This document shows, piece by piece, positions 1 through 8,460 of a DNA stretch of 40,430 bases. The DNA comes from a virus. Under the pieces are notes generated by a model that saw only the letters and a program-made list of their open reading frames with translations, was not told where the DNA came from and did not search any database. Both the position numbers and the translations under genes were made by a program. The stretch is from the IMG/VR virus record IMGVR_UViG_3300020463_001339, positions 1 through 40,430 of that record, one strand, 5' to 3'. Positions within the stretch are counted from its first letter, which is position 1. The number at the start of each line of letters is the position of its first letter.

Positions 1-129
1 AATATATTTAATATTGCAATATCCACATATTGCTTCACCGTTCTTGAGTGTGTAATATACCTTAGGGTGATCATCATTCTCACCTGTACAGGAAATATGT
101 TCCTCAGTAACGTAAACTATCTTAGGCAC
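1..129 (-). CDS. zf-CHCC zinc-finger protein (partial, cut by window edge)
   Basis: Reading leftward from a GTG at 129-127 gives 43 open residues that run off the window. They contain Cys14, His21, Cys35 and Cys38 in the order C-x6-H-x13-C-x2-C, with the phrases ISCTG, HPKVYY and CGYC. This is the layout of the zf-CHCC family, the small zinc-binding domain also seen in mitochondrial complex I subunit NDUFS6 and in small bacterial and phage proteins. The start is supported by GGGAG five bases upstream, inside the end of the preceding gene, which it overlaps by 8 bases. The domain itself is complete here; the true C-terminus is not visible. Role in the phage is unknown; zinc binding is inferred from the motif. 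Confidence 0.75.
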   Translation of the reverse strand, partial: MPKIVYVTEEHISCTGENDDHPKVYYTLKNGEAICGYCNIKYI

Positions 130-310
130 TTTTGCTCCCAACTGGTTTACACACATAATCTACTGTGTCCCATTTACCATCAAATGGTATATCTTTATAT
201 CGTTTAAGCATTAAGTTACACTCTTGTTGAGTTTCAAACCATTGTACATCTTGTGTTAAGCAATTACCTTTCAAACAGACTGTAAGTAATATGTGCCAGA
301 TGATTTCCAC
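122..310 (-). CDS. Small conserved-looking protein, 62 aa
   Basis: No recognised domain. The start codon is GTG at 310-308; its first base is shared with the stop of the preceding gene (TAGTG), and GAGGAG lies about seven bases upstream, so this start is well supported. The first dozen residues are hydrophobic (IIWHILLTVCL), followed by a polar body with several cysteines (KGNCLTQ, QQECN, DYVCK). It could be a short membrane-anchored or exported protein, or a small folded protein with a metal or disulphide site. Similar short Cys-containing proteins are, as I recall, common next to fibre genes of marine T4-like phages, but I cannot name a function. It sits in a translationally coupled run with the glycosyltransferase-like gene before it and the zinc-finger gene after it. 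Confidence 0.7.
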   Translation of the reverse strand: MEIIWHILLTVCLKGNCLTQDVQWFETQQECNLMLKRYKDIPFDGKWDTVDYVCKPVGSKSA

Positions 311-1164
311 TACATTTCTCCTCTATCTATGATTCTATTAAGACTAAACTTGTTCATAACATGAACATTACTTCCTTTAATACGCAATGGCGTATACTCT
401 CCTAGATGATTTTCCTTTTCTAACAAAAATAAAAAGTTATCATCTTTTAAATCCCATAATATATCTCTATCTGCTGTATAATACTTCTTACCAGGTAGCT
501 TACGAGCAAAATCTCCTGATTGATAACCATTCATTATGTGTATTGCTACACTAAACACATGGTCGTTACGGAAGGTACCTCTGTTTACTTGAAAGATACT
601 GTTATAGTGATCCCAGTTTTCCTGTATGTGCTTTGTTAGGTCAAAGAATATTTTGTTTTCTTCTGACTTTCTAAAGAATATAACAGTAGCCCAATAAAAG
701 TCTACACTTGCGTCACTTATCTTTTGAAATTCATCTGTGTTTCTATGTCCTGTTAGATCTATTGCATTTTTAAAAATTAAAAAGTCATGATCTTGTTCAA
801 AACAATGCTTGAATAATCTGTTTGCAATAATATAATCACTATCTAATAGTAAAGTTTCATCATACGGTGTTAGCTCATATGCATTTGTACGCATATCGTT
901 CTTAAACTGTAAATGCTTTGCTACTCCCGACCCATCAAAATATCTTTTAGTAGTCGAATTGTTTGTGAAAGGCACTTCAATGACCTTATCAAATACTTCT
1001 TCATAATCCTTATATGTTTCCTTTAAATAATCTACACTATCCGTAACTATGCTAGTGGGTATGTTTAGAAATTTCTTAATTCTTTTTGCTGAATAATGTG
1101 CTTGTTTGATGTAATCTATCTGTGCATTATTTCTGGCAAATATTAAAGCACCTTTACTCTTCAT
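310..1164 (-). CDS. Glycosyltransferase-like protein (GT-A fold suspected)
   Basis: 284 residues. The N-terminus (GALIFARNNAQIDYIKQA..., then PTSIVTDS at about 36-43) looks like the Rossmann-type start of a nucleotide-sugar transferase. A hydrophobic strand leads into D108-S109-D110 (ETLLLDSDY), which fits the DxD metal and sugar-nucleotide motif of GT-A enzymes. A later NDHVFSVAIH segment near 200-209 could supply the acceptor-side acidic or histidine residue. The gene overlaps the preceding gene by 11 bases and is coupled to the next by TAGTG, at the end of the tail fibre block. That context suggests modification of fibres or another virion surface, or of host glycans. Family assignment is inferred from motifs only; exact fold family and substrate are not known. 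Confidence 0.55.
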   Translation of the reverse strand: MKSKGALIFARNNAQIDYIKQAHYSAKRIKKFLNIPTSIVTDSVDYLKETYKDYEEVFDKVIEVPFTNNSTTKRYFDGSGVAKHLQFKNDMRTNAYELTPYDETLLLDSDYIIANRLFKHCFEQDHDFLIFKNAIDLTGHRNTDEFQKISDASVDFYWATVIFFRKSEENKIFFDLTKHIQENWDHYNSIFQVNRGTFRNDHVFSVAIHIMNGYQSGDFARKLPGKKYYTADRDILWDLKDDNFLFLLEKENHLGEYTPLRIKGSNVHVMNKFSLNRIIDRGEM

Positions 1165-1513
1165 CGTACTCTACCAATCCAGAGACCTTGCGTTTAGACC
1201 TAATCTTTTCATACTCTTGATGGTATTCGTTTGAAGCTGTAAAATAGATGTCCAGGATATCATCATAAAACTCATCTAAGTTTACGACTTTTATCGGTAC
1301 GTCATTATCATCTATTATCGGAATGTTGGCGTTGTCTCCTTTGTCGCATAACTGCCCAACAAAAGTAAGTAGTTCTCTGGTTACAGAAAATTGTCCACCA
1401 TTGAAATAGTGAATTCTTGATTCAAAATATTTTTCTTTTAGCACCCTTTTTTGGTTATTAAGAGTAACCATGTAGTTTGAAAAATCGAGGGCTTTTTTTA
1501 ATCGTTCGTCCAT
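1154..1513 (-). CDS. Hypothetical protein, 119 aa, in fibre operon
   Basis: No domain recognised. The protein is soluble, acidic at the C-terminus (EYDEE end) and looks mostly helical, with a Lys/Arg-rich first 30 residues. It has its own late-type box (TCTAAATA at 1545-1538) and AGGATT about nine bases before the ATG, so it probably opens the transcript that includes the glycosyltransferase-like gene and the two short genes beyond it. The stop overlaps the next start by 11 bases. The position just after the fibre genes suggests a tail-assembly or fibre-associated accessory role, but nothing in the sequence proves this. Confidence 0.7.
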   Translation of the reverse strand: MDERLKKALDFSNYMVTLNNQKRVLKEKYFESRIHYFNGGQFSVTRELLTFVGQLCDKGDNANIPIIDDNDVPIKVVNLDEFYDDILDIYFTASNEYHQEYEKIRSKRKVSGLVEYDEE

Positions 1514-1537
1514 AACAGTAATCCTAATTCTTTATAC

Positions 1538-1545
1538 TATTTAGA
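1538..1545 (-). promoter_or_regulatory. T4-type late promoter box (TCTAAATA)
   Basis: On the minus strand TCTAAATA lies 24 bases before the ATG at 1513, in the gap between two genes. It matches the TAAATA core of the T4 late promoter (TATAAATA), recognised in T4 by gp55-loaded RNA polymerase. Other boxes with the same core stand at equivalent places before other genes here. Confidence 0.55.
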
Positions 1546-1560
1546 CAAAAAATTAGTGGA

Positions 1561-2451
1561 CTATGTTAAGTTTGAACTGCCGTTTGTGCTATGTGTTGGA
1601 GTTGGTACTTCTACGTATACGCCTGTTGCACGATATTGAGTAACTGTACTGTTTACAACACCCTGAACGTCTTCATCGTAGTTTGGATTACCTGTGTTTG
1701 CGTCATTCCATTCAGCTCTAAATTGGACTTGAGTAGTTCCAACCAATTTAGCCTTCAATGTATAGTTGTTGGCCGCATATAATCCTGTACCATTTTTAGT
1801 AAAAAGTGTTTGGAAAGATGTTGTAAGATCATGGAATCCTGTAGTTGACCCTGATCCTGAACCAGTTGCCGCTGTAGAAGTATATCCCATCTTAACAGTT
1901 CCCATATTTACAAGCATACCCATCCAGTCAATAGTTTTTGCACTAGAGCCTAGGTATGTAATATTACTTGCAAAACGGATTTCTCCACCTGCATTAAAGA
2001 ATTGTCTACGGTGGTCCGCTGAACTAAATGTTACATCTAGTAAATGTACCAGTGTTCCGTTCCAAGCACTTGAGTATTGAGCTGTTTTGGCCGCTTCTGC
2101 CGTTGCTTGAGAACTGTGTATTTGAAACTTTTCGTTCTCTAAGGTAGTTGTTAAATTTTCAAACTGTGCTACACCTTTTTTATTAACTGTATCACTATCT
2201 AAAATTGTTGAACCTTGTGTAATTATTGCTATCTCTGAAGGTGCTGTACCTGTTTGGTGTACCCTTCCGTTTGCAACATCTGTATATAGTGTTGACATAT
2301 GACTAGCAGTGATGTTAGTAGACACTCCAACTTGATTAGAGTTTAGTGTTTGACCGTATCCGTCATCACCTGAACCCGTTCCTAAGATTGTTGCTACTCT
2401 TGATTGCAAGTTGTTATACCTTGCCGCTGTAATAATATCACCGATTGCCAT
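1561..2451 (-). CDS. Virion structural / fibre-like protein, 296 aa
   Basis: This low-complexity protein is rich in Thr, Ser, Asn and Gly, as phage fibre proteins are. The N-terminus (MAIGDIITAARYNNLQ) resembles the start of tail-associated structural proteins of marine T4-like phages. The middle contains a Gly/Ser linker (ATGSGSGSTTGF, around 195-206), and the C-terminus is a beta-rich segment with a DEDVQGVVNSTVTQYRATG phrase. No enzymatic motif is visible. It begins 5 bases after the stop of the ADLAEKY fibre gene with AAGG upstream, so it is probably co-translated with it. It is likely a fibre or fibre-attachment component; exact position in the virion is unknown. Confidence 0.65.
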   Translation of the reverse strand: MAIGDIITAARYNNLQSRVATILGTGSGDDGYGQTLNSNQVGVSTNITASHMSTLYTDVANGRVHQTGTAPSEIAIITQGSTILDSDTVNKKGVAQFENLTTTLENEKFQIHSSQATAEAAKTAQYSSAWNGTLVHLLDVTFSSADHRRQFFNAGGEIRFASNITYLGSSAKTIDWMGMLVNMGTVKMGYTSTAATGSGSGSTTGFHDLTTSFQTLFTKNGTGLYAANNYTLKAKLVGTTQVQFRAEWNDANTGNPNYDEDVQGVVNSTVTQYRATGVYVEVPTPTHSTNGSSNLT

Positions 2452-2456
2452 TTAAT

Positions 2457-3941
2457 TTAAACCTTCAAAAATACTTCGACTAGTTTTTCTTCTTCATCTT
2501 CTTTAGTTTCAAGTGCAATACCAATCATTTTACCGTCTTGTATAACTTGTGAACCTATACCATCAACGTTTGAATAAATCGGCTCGCCTTTAAATGCTGG
2601 ACCTACAACTCTTACTGGAACTTTACCTTTTAGTGCTACTGCTTGTCCTTCTGATTCAGCATTCATTAAGTATGCTGGTTTGTCGGATATAACACCTGTT
2701 GGTATTCCAGCTAAATCACAAGCTATCATTTCACAATCAAACTCTCCATCTCTTAATGTAGGAATAGTCATGATAGTTCCTACAGGATGTTCTTGGTCAG
2801 TTGTGTATTTCTCTGCCAAGTCAGCGTATTGTGCCTGTGTAGCTGTACCTGTAAATAAGTTTGCTACTAAATTACCTGATCCATCTCTAACTGCTACTGT
2901 GTCATTAGTTGCCGCTGTTGAGGCTGAACGATAATTTGCTCCAACGGCTAATGTTGAAGCCTGTGAAGCTGTACCATTAAATGTTGTTGCATAAATTGTA
3001 TTAAATTTAGTTCCTGCTTTACCTATATTGAATGTATTGTTTGTTGCAGGATGTAATCCTGTTGACTCAATAGTAAGTGCATGAGTGTTAGTACCTACTG
3101 AATCATCAACTTTAAATTCAATTTTAGTACCAACTTCATTTGAAATAACACCTTCGTTATCATTTTCAACATAAATTTTAAGATCGTTTGAGTTACCAAT
3201 TGAAATACCTGCGTCTGCAAAGCTAACAAGTGAAGTAAATGATCCTGATCCTGCTAATGCAAAGTCAGTAGCACTATATCCACCAAGTTTTAATGAGTTA
3301 CTTGCTGTACCCCAGTAGTAATCTGTTGAACTTGTAACACCACCTGTTGCGTTTTGTGTATTTCTTAGAGTTAATCCTTTTTTGACTACGTCAAATCCTG
3401 TAATTGCATTACTTGGATCTGTTGAATCAATAGTAAATGATACTGCACTAATAATATAAATTACTTCATCATTAACAACGGCTTGAATGACTACTCTGTT
3501 TATACTAGTTGTATCACGTACTGAAACAGTTTTCATCTGTGTTACAGTAGTTCCTGAACCTTGTGGTCCAATCAGTACGTAACCTGTTCCATTGTATGCG
3601 TATAATTGTTCGTTTGTGCTATCCCACCATAAATCACCAGTGGCTAAACCAGCCGGTTGTGTTGCACTTACTTCTGCTCCACCTGTTGTTCTAAACTTAG
3701 AACCATCATAAAATTTAAGTTTAGATGCTGTAGCATCAAACCAAATTTGCCCTGAAATTGCTTTAGGTGGTTGTGAAGTTCCGCTAAAGTTCTCTAGCAG
3801 ATGTAAAAAATTCTCATTTTGTATTTCACCGTAACCAGCATAGTTTTTACCTACTAGCTTGATATCGGTAGTTTGGTCAACGGTACCATCTTCAACTGTT
3901 GTTAAAGTTACTCCGCTGTATCTATCTATAGTATATGCCAT
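2457..3941 (-). CDS. Tail fibre protein with shared N-terminal module and ADLAEKY C-terminal domain
   Basis: 494 residues. The first ~135 form the module shared with the next two fibre proteins: GKNYAGYGE, NFLHLLENF, a Q-x-WFD/WYD motif, and GDLWWDS...QLYAYNGTGY. A beta-rich shaft follows. The C-terminal ~125 residues begin with ADLAEKY and PVGTIM and continue through GVISDKPAYLMN, VALKGKVPVRVVGP and a terminal EEKLVEVFLKV. This tip domain is widespread at the ends of phage tail fibres and is probably the receptor-facing or trimerising end. ATG is preceded by AGGGG and by a GATAAATA late box. Fibre identity is well supported; receptor specificity is not known. Confidence 0.8.
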   Translation of the reverse strand: MAYTIDRYSGVTLTTVEDGTVDQTTDIKLVGKNYAGYGEIQNENFLHLLENFSGTSQPPKAISGQIWFDATASKLKFYDGSKFRTTGGAEVSATQPAGLATGDLWWDSTNEQLYAYNGTGYVLIGPQGSGTTVTQMKTVSVRDTTSINRVVIQAVVNDEVIYIISAVSFTIDSTDPSNAITGFDVVKKGLTLRNTQNATGGVTSSTDYYWGTASNSLKLGGYSATDFALAGSGSFTSLVSFADAGISIGNSNDLKIYVENDNEGVISNEVGTKIEFKVDDSVGTNTHALTIESTGLHPATNNTFNIGKAGTKFNTIYATTFNGTASQASTLAVGANYRSASTAATNDTVAVRDGSGNLVANLFTGTATQAQYADLAEKYTTDQEHPVGTIMTIPTLRDGEFDCEMIACDLAGIPTGVISDKPAYLMNAESEGQAVALKGKVPVRVVGPAFKGEPIYSNVDGIGSQVIQDGKMIGIALETKEDEEEKLVEVFLKV

Positions 3942-3962
3942 TGTTATTAACCCCTATAATGT

Positions 3963-3970
3963 TATTTATC
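3963..3970 (-). promoter_or_regulatory. T4-type late promoter box (GATAAATA)
   Basis: GATAAATA on the minus strand, 21 bases before the ATG at 3941, in the short gap after the upstream fibre gene. It differs from the T4 consensus TATAAATA in the first base only. The AGGGG ribosome site follows it. Confidence 0.6.
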
Positions 3971-3972
3971 TT

Positions 3973-5790
3973 TTACCATAGCCCGCCACTGCTACCTAGA
4001 TTAGTGTCAAACACCCATGCTCCAGCCTGTACTTTGAACCTTTTTAGGCCCCTAGTAACAGATGAACTTACAGTACCTGATGCCGCACTAAAGGCAACAT
4101 CTTGTAATACACTCTGGTTTTGTACACCGTTGGCATCAACAGCTATAAAAGATTTGTTTGCTACGGAGTTTATGTCAATTCCACTAACAGTAGCACCTGT
4201 TAATGTGCTAGTTGGTACATAAGCATATGAACCCGTTTTCTTTGTTGCCGCCGGATAAATGTCCTCAATAATTGTAGCAATATTGGCATTACTTAACCCT
4301 GTAATATCTAATGGTACAATAACTGGTTCATTATCAAATGAATCGTCGACGTAAAATTTTGTTGCCGCATCTGTGTTGGTTGTTGGTTCAGCTAATCCTG
4401 TAATCTTCTGATTATTAGTAATAGTAATCGAACCATCACTTGTTAACTGTAATCCACCACCTGATGTGCCAATTGCATAGTTGTTAAGTGTAATATTATC
4501 AACTGCTAAACTAGTTAGTGTACCAACCTGTGTTATACCTGTTGCTGATGTTACTGTTGATCCTATTGAAGTTTTGTTTAATACTTCTGCTCCATCAACA
4601 TAATATCCCATTGTTGGTGCTAGGTCAACGTTTACACTTGATGTCCATGCGTTTGTTGAGTTACGCCATATAAATTCTTTATCATTATCTGAAGATTTAA
4701 GAACAACACCACCAAGATCTACTGCGGCGTTGTTGCCCACTGAACTATCTGATTGTATTGCAAGTTCAATTTGCTTATCTTCAACTCTTAAATTACCAAC
4801 ATCTACGTTAAATGTTGATCCTTTTACTACTAGGTTACCATCAATAGTTGCATCACCACCTACGTGTAAAGTTGATGTTGGTGAACTTTTAAATATTCCT
4901 AAACTAGAAATATCTGTATCAATAACAATAGCATCTACGTATCCTGTAGTTTTTCTAACTCTAACTTTCCAATCATGATTTGATAGTTGGTTCTCACTTA
5001 CAAAAGCAGTTCCTACAATCTTTTGAATGTTGTTCTGAGCAGTACCAATAGTTACACCACCAGTATTACTAACTGTTAATGCACCTGTTGTTGTTCCTGA
5101 TGCGTCTGCAGGTAAAAACTGTGCCGCACTCTTTTCAACTCCTGCAGAGTTAACTAAATTAAGTGCCGCGTTTGCTACGCCTCTATAAACTGTTCCAGTT
5201 GATGTAGCATCAATAGGAGTAAATCCTTTTTTAATGTTACCTGTAAGTCCTGATACAGTATAACCTACTGCTGGAGTAAATTCTTCATTAGCCCATACAC
5301 CCATCATTGTACCACCGATGTACATCTTGATAATAGTTTTACTATTGTTTTGTGTATCTAAAGCTGTAGTGGTTTCAAATCCTGTCTTACCTTGTTGAGC
5401 TGTGTATATTGGCCCAGCTAGTTCTAAGTCTGTACCATCATAAAAATATAATTGATTAGTTAAGCTGTTTAACCAAAGGTCACCACTTACAAGGTTTGCT
5501 GGTTGTGAAGTTGATACAATAGGTCCACCACTTTCTCTAAATGTTGTTCCATCGTAAACTTTAATTCTTCCCTGTGATTTATCATACCATAGCTGTCCTA
5601 TTAGTGGAACACTTGGTGCTGATGTGTTAGCAAAATTTTCTAACATCTTGATTTGGTTTTCGTTTAGTGTTTCACCAAATCCTGAATAGTTTTTTCCTAT
5701 AAGGCCAATGCTTGTTGTAGTAGTATCTAATGATCCATCAACTAAATCTACGAGTAATGTGCCGTCGGTTTTGTTTAGTTTATAACTCAT
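3973..5790 (-). CDS. Tail fibre protein, 605 aa, paralogous N-terminus
   Basis: The first ~135 residues carry the same module as the flanking fibre proteins: GKNYSGFGE, NENQIKMLENF, PLIGQLWYD, GRIKVYDGT and GDLWLNS...QLYFYDGT. The rest is a long Thr/Ser/Asn-rich beta shaft with alternating strands (for example GNLVVKGSTF, GNLRVEDKQIELAI), then a C-terminal segment of about 130 residues ending SVTRGLKRFKVQAGAWVFDTN. It has neither a collar domain nor the ADLAEKY tip, so it may be a shaft, connector or alternative fibre. The stop-start junction with the preceding gene is an ATGA overlap, with GGGAGAA upstream of this start, so the two fibres are translationally coupled. Confidence 0.75.
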   Translation of the reverse strand: MSYKLNKTDGTLLVDLVDGSLDTTTTSIGLIGKNYSGFGETLNENQIKMLENFANTSAPSVPLIGQLWYDKSQGRIKVYDGTTFRESGGPIVSTSQPANLVSGDLWLNSLTNQLYFYDGTDLELAGPIYTAQQGKTGFETTTALDTQNNSKTIIKMYIGGTMMGVWANEEFTPAVGYTVSGLTGNIKKGFTPIDATSTGTVYRGVANAALNLVNSAGVEKSAAQFLPADASGTTTGALTVSNTGGVTIGTAQNNIQKIVGTAFVSENQLSNHDWKVRVRKTTGYVDAIVIDTDISSLGIFKSSPTSTLHVGGDATIDGNLVVKGSTFNVDVGNLRVEDKQIELAIQSDSSVGNNAAVDLGGVVLKSSDNDKEFIWRNSTNAWTSSVNVDLAPTMGYYVDGAEVLNKTSIGSTVTSATGITQVGTLTSLAVDNITLNNYAIGTSGGGLQLTSDGSITITNNQKITGLAEPTTNTDAATKFYVDDSFDNEPVIVPLDITGLSNANIATIIEDIYPAATKKTGSYAYVPTSTLTGATVSGIDINSVANKSFIAVDANGVQNQSVLQDVAFSAASGTVSSSVTRGLKRFKVQAGAWVFDTNLGSSGGLW

Positions 5791-7814
5791 GTTGCTGTGT
5801 TCTCCCCGGCATACATGATATAGTTCAATGCCATATATGGATTCATAATATCAACTGCTGAACCTAATGCATTGTTTGTTAATACTCCTCCTGATGTAGG
5901 ATATGCCTGGCCTGCTTGTGATCCAGTTGGAGCATCATATTGAATACCTTGTGCGTCATTTGGAGTACCACTTACATCTCTAATAGTGTAATATTGATCT
6001 CCGCTTGGTCCTCTTAAATCGTGTTCGTGTTCTGGTAAGTTTGTAACTGCAATAGTTTGGTTCTGTTGTCCTTCAACACTTCCCATTGTATCTGCCGCCG
6101 CTGATGTTACAACGTTTGCTGATCCGCCACCCATGTTATCTTTACCTAGTGGGAATCTACCTCTTAAGTCAGGTAGTGCAAATTTACCTGCCGCTACCAA
6201 TGATTGATCTTTAAAGTTATAACCAACCACATTAAATAAGTTTTGATACTCTGCAATAGTTACTTCCTGTCCATAACACAATACCCAATCTTGCGGAGCA
6301 GTATCTCCACCATATGGTGATATCATTCCAATTGGTAATGTAGGAATAGCTTTAAATAAATTTGTTCTTGATACTTTGTAAACACCTGTATCACCAGTTA
6401 CTCTGTTAATTAAAAATTCATCTGTTGATAACGAGCTTGAAACTTCTGTTTTGTTAGCAACAAAGGCATTTGAAATTGTTGTTGTAAATGTTTTAGTACT
6501 TGCATCTTGTCCGTCAAATGTAAATGACCCCGCAGTAACATCTCCTTGCATTTGGAAAGTCGTTGAACTAGCAAGTTTATCTGTTGAACCTGAACGTCCT
6601 GAAACTGTTCCTGTAACGTTACCTGTTAAATTACCTATAAAGTTTTGTGAATAAACGTTTAACCATTGTTCGTTAGCAGTACCTAAGTTACGTGCAGTAG
6701 TTGTGTTAGGAACAATGTTTGCTGTAGTTGTAAGTCCTGCAAGATTCGTATCACTGCCTACAAATAATTTCTTAGCAATACCAACACCACCTTTAGTAAT
6801 AATACTTCCTGTTGATATTGTTGATGCGTCTGTTGTACCGTCTACTAATAGTTGACTGTCTGTTTGAATATTACCTACAACGTCTAATGGTTGATCTGGT
6901 GATAAATTGTTAATACCAACTTTAGCAGTTGAATCAATTCTCATTACAGTTTGTGACACACCGTTATTGTTTACTCTAATGTCAATGTTTGAACCTGAAG
7001 TGTTATGACTGATAAGTCCAGCCTGTCCTTCAACCCCAACACTTAAAGTACTTGATGCTCCAACTGTTATACCACCGTTGTTTTTTACGGTAATAGGAAA
7101 TAAACTTTGTGATGTTGCATCGTTACGTATAAAGTTTGTTGCCGGAATAGTTTCTCCAGCAATTACTAATGCTTCTGCCTTTTCTGCAACACCGTAATAT
7201 TTTCCTGCGCCAGCACCTGTAATATCTGCTGAACTTAAATTAAATCCAGGCTTGATTGATGTAAACCCTGTAAGTGTTGTCTTAGGTGTAAATGTCGCTG
7301 TTGAATAAATTGCTAATGTCTTTGCACTAACTTCTACAATTAAACAAGTGTAACTAACATTATTAGTTCCAACTATTGAAGTTGCTCTAACACCTGTTGA
7401 AAGTCCATCACTAAATTGTGGTCCTACTAGTACCCAACCTGAACCTGTGTACAAATATAATTGTTGGTTATCAGTATCAACCCAAAGGTCTCCTGTTACT
7501 GATTGTGCCGCACCTGGTTGTGTTGTTGCTTTCTTTAAACCTGATGCACTAATCCAAGTAGTTCCATCATATAGTTTAAGCATATCAACACCTGGAGTAT
7601 TATCGTACCATAGTTGTCCTTCGATTGGATTTCCTGGTGCTGTTGAATTTGTAAAGTTTTCTAGTAAGTGTAAAAAGTTTTCTGCAATAGCAGTTCCGTA
7701 GGCAGTTGTATTCCTACCTGGAAGAGACAAAGTAGTTGTTTGGTTGAGAGTATTATCTTCAACTGTTATGCTACCCTTGTTAGCTAGGTCTGTATGGTTT
7801 ACCGTATAAGCCAT
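5787..7814 (-). CDS. Tail fibre protein with phage tail collar domain (gp12-like)
   Basis: 675 residues. Residues 1-140 are the shared fibre module (LPGRNTTAYG, NFLHLLENF, IEGQLWYD, GDLWVDT...QLYLYTGSGW). A long beta shaft follows. At about 495-550 comes a tail collar domain: PIGMISPYGG, a DWVLCYGQEV strand, EYQNLFNVVGYNF, and LPDLRGRFPLGKD. Near 590-600 is NLPEHEHDL, like the histidine-rich metal-binding tip of T4 short tail fibre gp12. The end, NPYMALNYIMYAG, is the typical closing strand of collar proteins. It is probably the short tail fibre or a receptor-binding fibre. It ends in an ATGA overlap with the next fibre gene. Confidence 0.85.
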   Translation of the reverse strand: MAYTVNHTDLANKGSITVEDNTLNQTTTLSLPGRNTTAYGTAIAENFLHLLENFTNSTAPGNPIEGQLWYDNTPGVDMLKLYDGTTWISASGLKKATTQPGAAQSVTGDLWVDTDNQQLYLYTGSGWVLVGPQFSDGLSTGVRATSIVGTNNVSYTCLIVEVSAKTLAIYSTATFTPKTTLTGFTSIKPGFNLSSADITGAGAGKYYGVAEKAEALVIAGETIPATNFIRNDATSQSLFPITVKNNGGITVGASSTLSVGVEGQAGLISHNTSGSNIDIRVNNNGVSQTVMRIDSTAKVGINNLSPDQPLDVVGNIQTDSQLLVDGTTDASTISTGSIITKGGVGIAKKLFVGSDTNLAGLTTTANIVPNTTTARNLGTANEQWLNVYSQNFIGNLTGNVTGTVSGRSGSTDKLASSTTFQMQGDVTAGSFTFDGQDASTKTFTTTISNAFVANKTEVSSSLSTDEFLINRVTGDTGVYKVSRTNLFKAIPTLPIGMISPYGGDTAPQDWVLCYGQEVTIAEYQNLFNVVGYNFKDQSLVAAGKFALPDLRGRFPLGKDNMGGGSANVVTSAAADTMGSVEGQQNQTIAVTNLPEHEHDLRGPSGDQYYTIRDVSGTPNDAQGIQYDAPTGSQAGQAYPTSGGVLTNNALGSAVDIMNPYMALNYIMYAGENTAT

Positions 7815-7819
7815 TTATA

Positions 7820-8434
7820 TTACGCCTCGTTAAATCCAGTTAAACTTTGTACTCTTACAGTATAGTCTATCTGGATAAGTCTGTTTAAACTTTTTTGTAC
7901 TGGGTGGAATATAACGTGTGTTAGTAATCTACCTGTACCACTTGTTGCATAGCTTACAAGTCCTAGTTCATCAAATACATATAAACTACTTGAACTTGTT
8001 GCGTTATCTAATGCATCTTGTCCACTTGGCTCACCATAGTCTAGTAAGCAAGTTGCAACGATGTCTGTGTAATTTGTTCCACTAACGTGACGTGTTTCAA
8101 TCTTGTTTCTTGTAGGATCTGTGTTGTTGATTGAATTATCGTCAATTACTTTAGTGTATGTTTGATTGTACAAACTAGCATTTGTACCTGTGCTATTTGG
8201 TGATAGGTATGTAATAATACCCGTTGGATCGACGGATGTACCACCATTACCAAAGTTCATGGAATATATCATTCCTTGTCCTTGATTAGCTAAACTTTCT
8301 GCTAGTGAAATACTCATATTCTCATAATGGATAGCATTTCGCTTATCCACAAAGATTTCACCGCTTTCTGGGTTATGTATCTTTATGTGTCCTTGCAAAA
8401 GAACTCCTGAATTATCTTTAAAAATGTCTGTCAT
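7820..8434 (-). CDS. Virion structural protein, 204 aa, between giant protein and fibres
   Basis: I do not recognise a named family. The protein starts MTDIFKDNSGVLLQGHIKI and has a FVDKRNAIHYENMSISLAESLANQ segment, which may pack against the baseplate. The rest is beta-rich and Thr/Asn-rich with a C-terminal strand pair (LNRLIQIDYTVRVQSL). Its position between the giant baseplate-type protein and the first fibre, and its own late box, suggest a fibre-attachment or baseplate-edge protein, perhaps filling the role of T4 gp9 or gp8; that is inference. AGGAT lies eight bases before the ATG. The next gene starts 6 bases beyond the stop. Confidence 0.65.
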   Translation of the reverse strand: MTDIFKDNSGVLLQGHIKIHNPESGEIFVDKRNAIHYENMSISLAESLANQGQGMIYSMNFGNGGTSVDPTGIITYLSPNSTGTNASLYNQTYTKVIDDNSINNTDPTRNKIETRHVSGTNYTDIVATCLLDYGEPSGQDALDNATSSSSLYVFDELGLVSYATSGTGRLLTHVIFHPVQKSLNRLIQIDYTVRVQSLTGFNEA

Positions 8435-8452
8435 GTTTATATCCTACAAGTG

Positions 8453-8460
8453 TATTTATT
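8453..8460 (-). promoter_or_regulatory. T4-type late promoter box (AATAAATA)
   Basis: AATAAATA on the minus strand, overlapping the stop codon of the giant gene and 18 bases before the ATG at 8434. The following bases, CACTTGTAGGA, nearly repeat those after the late box at 32676-32682 (CTTGTAGGA), so box and ribosome site seem to be a conserved unit. Confidence 0.6.

Noticed and set aside
1514-1560. Intrinsic terminator after the 296-aa gene
   Set aside because: A T run (TTTTTT on the minus strand) is present, but the only stem before it is 4 bp with a two-base loop (TAGTCCACTA), too weak to call.
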